In this document: positions 7,504-8,343 of the stretch, piece by piece
Numbering within the stretch: position 1 is the stretch's first letter
How the letters are laid out: every line of letters begins with the position of its first letter
Assembly (NCBI GenBank): GCA_012961745.1
Contig: DTYT01000269.1
Coordinates: 1-8,343 of the forward strand
Reading direction: 5' to 3'
Source of the DNA: Kiritimatiellia bacterium
GTDB taxonomy: Bacteria; Verrucomicrobiota; Kiritimatiellia; B70-G9
Length of the DNA stretch: 8,343 nucleotides
The notes under the pieces: model-generated
Seen by the model: the letters and a program-made list of their open reading frames with translations, nothing else
What the model was told of the DNA's origin: nothing
Databases searched by the model: none
Program-made: the position numbers and the translations under genes

Positions 7504-8014
7504 TCAGGTTTCCTGTTCTCCGCGGGCCATGACGACCTTGCCGGTTCGGACAAGTTCGATAATTTCGAATTTCGCAAGCATGTTGATGAAAGCATCCAGC
7601 TTGCTAGATGCGCCCGTAACCATAAAGATGGCAGACTTCTCTGTGAGATCCAGGCTCTTGGCCCCGAAGTGTTCGGCGATCTGGAATGCCTCCGATCGCT
7701 CGGCTGCGGTGATTCCGACCTTTATGAGAGCCATCTCCCGGATGACCGTATTCTCTCCGGTGTGATCCGTGCAATGGATGATGTCGACAAGTTTGTTCAT
7801 TTGTTTGATGATCTGATCCAATCCTCCTGGGTCGCCGCTGGCCGTGATGGTCATCCTGGAGTATCGTCCGTCGCGCCCCGCGGAGACCACCAGCGAATCG
7901 ATATTGTATCCTCGGCGCGCAAATATCAGGGCTATGCGTGCCAGGACCCCGGGCTTGTTTGCAACATACGCACTGATAGTGTGTATGGGGGGTATCCACG
8001 TGGTTTCGGTTCAC
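7504..8014 (-). CDS. ilvN: Acetolactate synthase regulatory (small) subunit, with an apparent frameshift near its 5' end
   Basis: This is the ACT-domain regulatory subunit that activates IlvB and confers feedback inhibition by branched-chain amino acids, usually valine. The body reads HTISAYVANKPGVLARIALI, then RRGYNIDSLVVSAGRDGRYS and GENTVIREMALIKV, which is an N-terminal ACT domain. A C-terminal domain follows, with GASSKLDAFINMLAKFEIIE. The stop is TGA at 7504-7506. In the body frame the first ordinary start is a GTG at 7890, which would delete half the ACT domain, and a TGA lies at 8011-8013. The natural start is the GTG at 8012-8014, six bases after GGAGG, but it is in another frame: it reads VNRNHVDTP and then diverges. 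Removing one C from the run at 7987-7992 joins the two into VNRNHVDTPIHTISAY and gives 169 aa, the usual family length. Function is certain. Whether the shift is an assembly error, a mutation or a programmed +1 slip is not. Confidence 0.9.
7987..7992 (-). other. C6 tract where the ilvN start frame and body frame meet (apparent +1 frameshift)
   Basis: The plus strand has GGGGGG here, so the minus strand reads GAT ACC CCC CAT in the frame of the ilvN GTG start. The conserved body needs GAT ACC CCC ATA CAC ACT ATC, one base fewer. A surplus base in a homopolymer is the simplest explanation. The context CCC-C is also a known slip-prone site for tRNA-Pro in the +1 direction, so a ribosomal shift would restore the same protein. 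The start frame continues out of phase inside ilvN until the opposite-phase stop at 7604. Confidence 0.75.
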
Positions 8015-8020
8015 GAACGA

Positions 8021-8028
8021 CCTCCTTT
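8021..8028 (-). promoter_or_regulatory. Strong ribosome binding site of ilvN
   Basis: The minus strand reads AAAGGAGG, a near-perfect anti-SD match, followed by a six-base spacer and a GTG at 8012-8014. It overlaps the last base of the ilvB stop codon. It fixes the ilvN start at this GTG and so exposes the frame conflict with the ACT-domain body. Confidence 0.8.
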
Positions 8029-8343
8029 CACGTTGATCCACTGGGCTTGGCAAGAGGAGTCCGCGGGGGCTCGATGATCATTTCGCTCAGCGGCTTTCCG
8101 GCAGGGACCATCGGGAAGACATTATCGGTCTTCTCCACCTCCGCATTGACAACGCAGGGACCGTCATTGTAGTCGAGCGCACGCTGCAGGATACGGCGTA
8201 CGTCACCCGGGCGCCGTAGGTTGAATCCGCGGGCGCCGTAGGCTCCCGCCACCTTGACGAAATCGGGATTGCCCTCCAGATCCACGCCGCTCTTGCGGTC
8301 TTCGTAGAACAGCTCCTGCCACTGACGGACCATTCCGAGGTAA
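8028..8343 (-). CDS. ilvB: Acetolactate synthase large subunit, C-terminal fragment (gene cut by window edge)
   Basis: This is the last 104 codons or so of the catalytic subunit of acetohydroxyacid synthase. The enzyme is thiamine-diphosphate dependent. It condenses pyruvate with pyruvate or 2-oxobutyrate, the first common step to valine, leucine and isoleucine. The frame is open through the right edge; the codons before the Met at 8333 read Tyr-Leu-Gly, giving the conserved stretch YLGMVRQWQELFY. It is followed by FVKVAGAYGARGF and by DGPCVVNAEVEKTDNVFPMV, both typical of the end of the C-terminal TPP-binding domain. The TPP-binding GDG motif would lie upstream, outside the window. The stop is TGA at 8028-8030, directly before the SD sequence of ilvN, so the two subunits are surely co-transcribed. 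The Met at 8331-8333 is internal and is not a start. Confidence 0.96.
   Translation of the reverse strand, partial: YLGMVRQWQELFYEDRKSGVDLEGNPDFVKVAGAYGARGFNLRRPGDVRRILQRALDYNDGPCVVNAEVEKTDNVFPMVPAGKPLSEMIIEPPRTPLAKPSGST

Noticed and set aside
7604..8053. A 149-codon minus-strand frame overlapping ilvN, with a C-x2-C-like stretch
   Set aside because: Only its part from the GTG at 8014 to the C6 tract is probably translated; beyond that it is the out-of-phase reading of the conserved ACT domain.
1..8343. CRISPR arrays, tRNA or rRNA genes, transposons, phage or defence genes
   Set aside because: No repeats, transposase-like motifs or RNA-gene patterns were seen, and coding genes on one strand account for nearly every base.

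Overview
The window is one block of bacterial housekeeping genes. Every supported gene lies on the minus strand, so transcription runs from the right edge to the left. The DNA is moderately GC-rich and gaps are short (at most about 125 bp). Several junctions overlap or nearly so, and Shine-Dalgarno (SD) sequences of the GGAGG type precede several starts. I saw no tRNA, rRNA, CRISPR array, insertion sequence or phage gene. Lineage is an inference from two proteins. Signal peptidase I has a long helical N-terminus and a large insert between its Ser and GDH boxes. LepA has the switch-I variant ITIKAHPVTM. I associate both, from memory, with the PVC group (Verrucomicrobiota, Kiritimatiellota, Lentisphaerota), but no database was consulted.

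Right to left, the first part is branched-chain amino-acid biosynthesis. It has the 3' end of ilvB (acetolactate synthase large subunit, cut by the window edge), ilvN (its regulatory small subunit), then leuC and leuD (the two subunits of 3-isopropylmalate dehydratase). IlvBN makes the acetohydroxy acids for valine, leucine and isoleucine. LeuCD isomerises isopropylmalate on the leucine branch. leuA, leuB and ilvC are not in the window. The second part is a mixed tail: a helix-hairpin-helix plus RNase H-like (YprB-type) predicted 3'-5' exonuclease, truA (tRNA pseudouridine synthase), rpe (ribulose-phosphate epimerase), lepA (translation factor EF4) and lepB (signal peptidase I). A short open frame begins after lepB and runs off the left edge.

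The most notable anomaly is in ilvN. Its only well-placed start, a GTG six bases after GGAGG, is in a different frame from the conserved ACT-domain body. The two frames are joined across a run of six C (minus strand) that needs a net loss of one base or a +1 ribosomal slip at CCC-C. The exonuclease gene also has a C8 run near its 5' end and must start inside leuD. A possible sigma-70 promoter lies between truA and rpe and would favour a shorter Rpe. Otherwise the content is ordinary core metabolism and translation, and I found no convincing undescribed multi-gene system.
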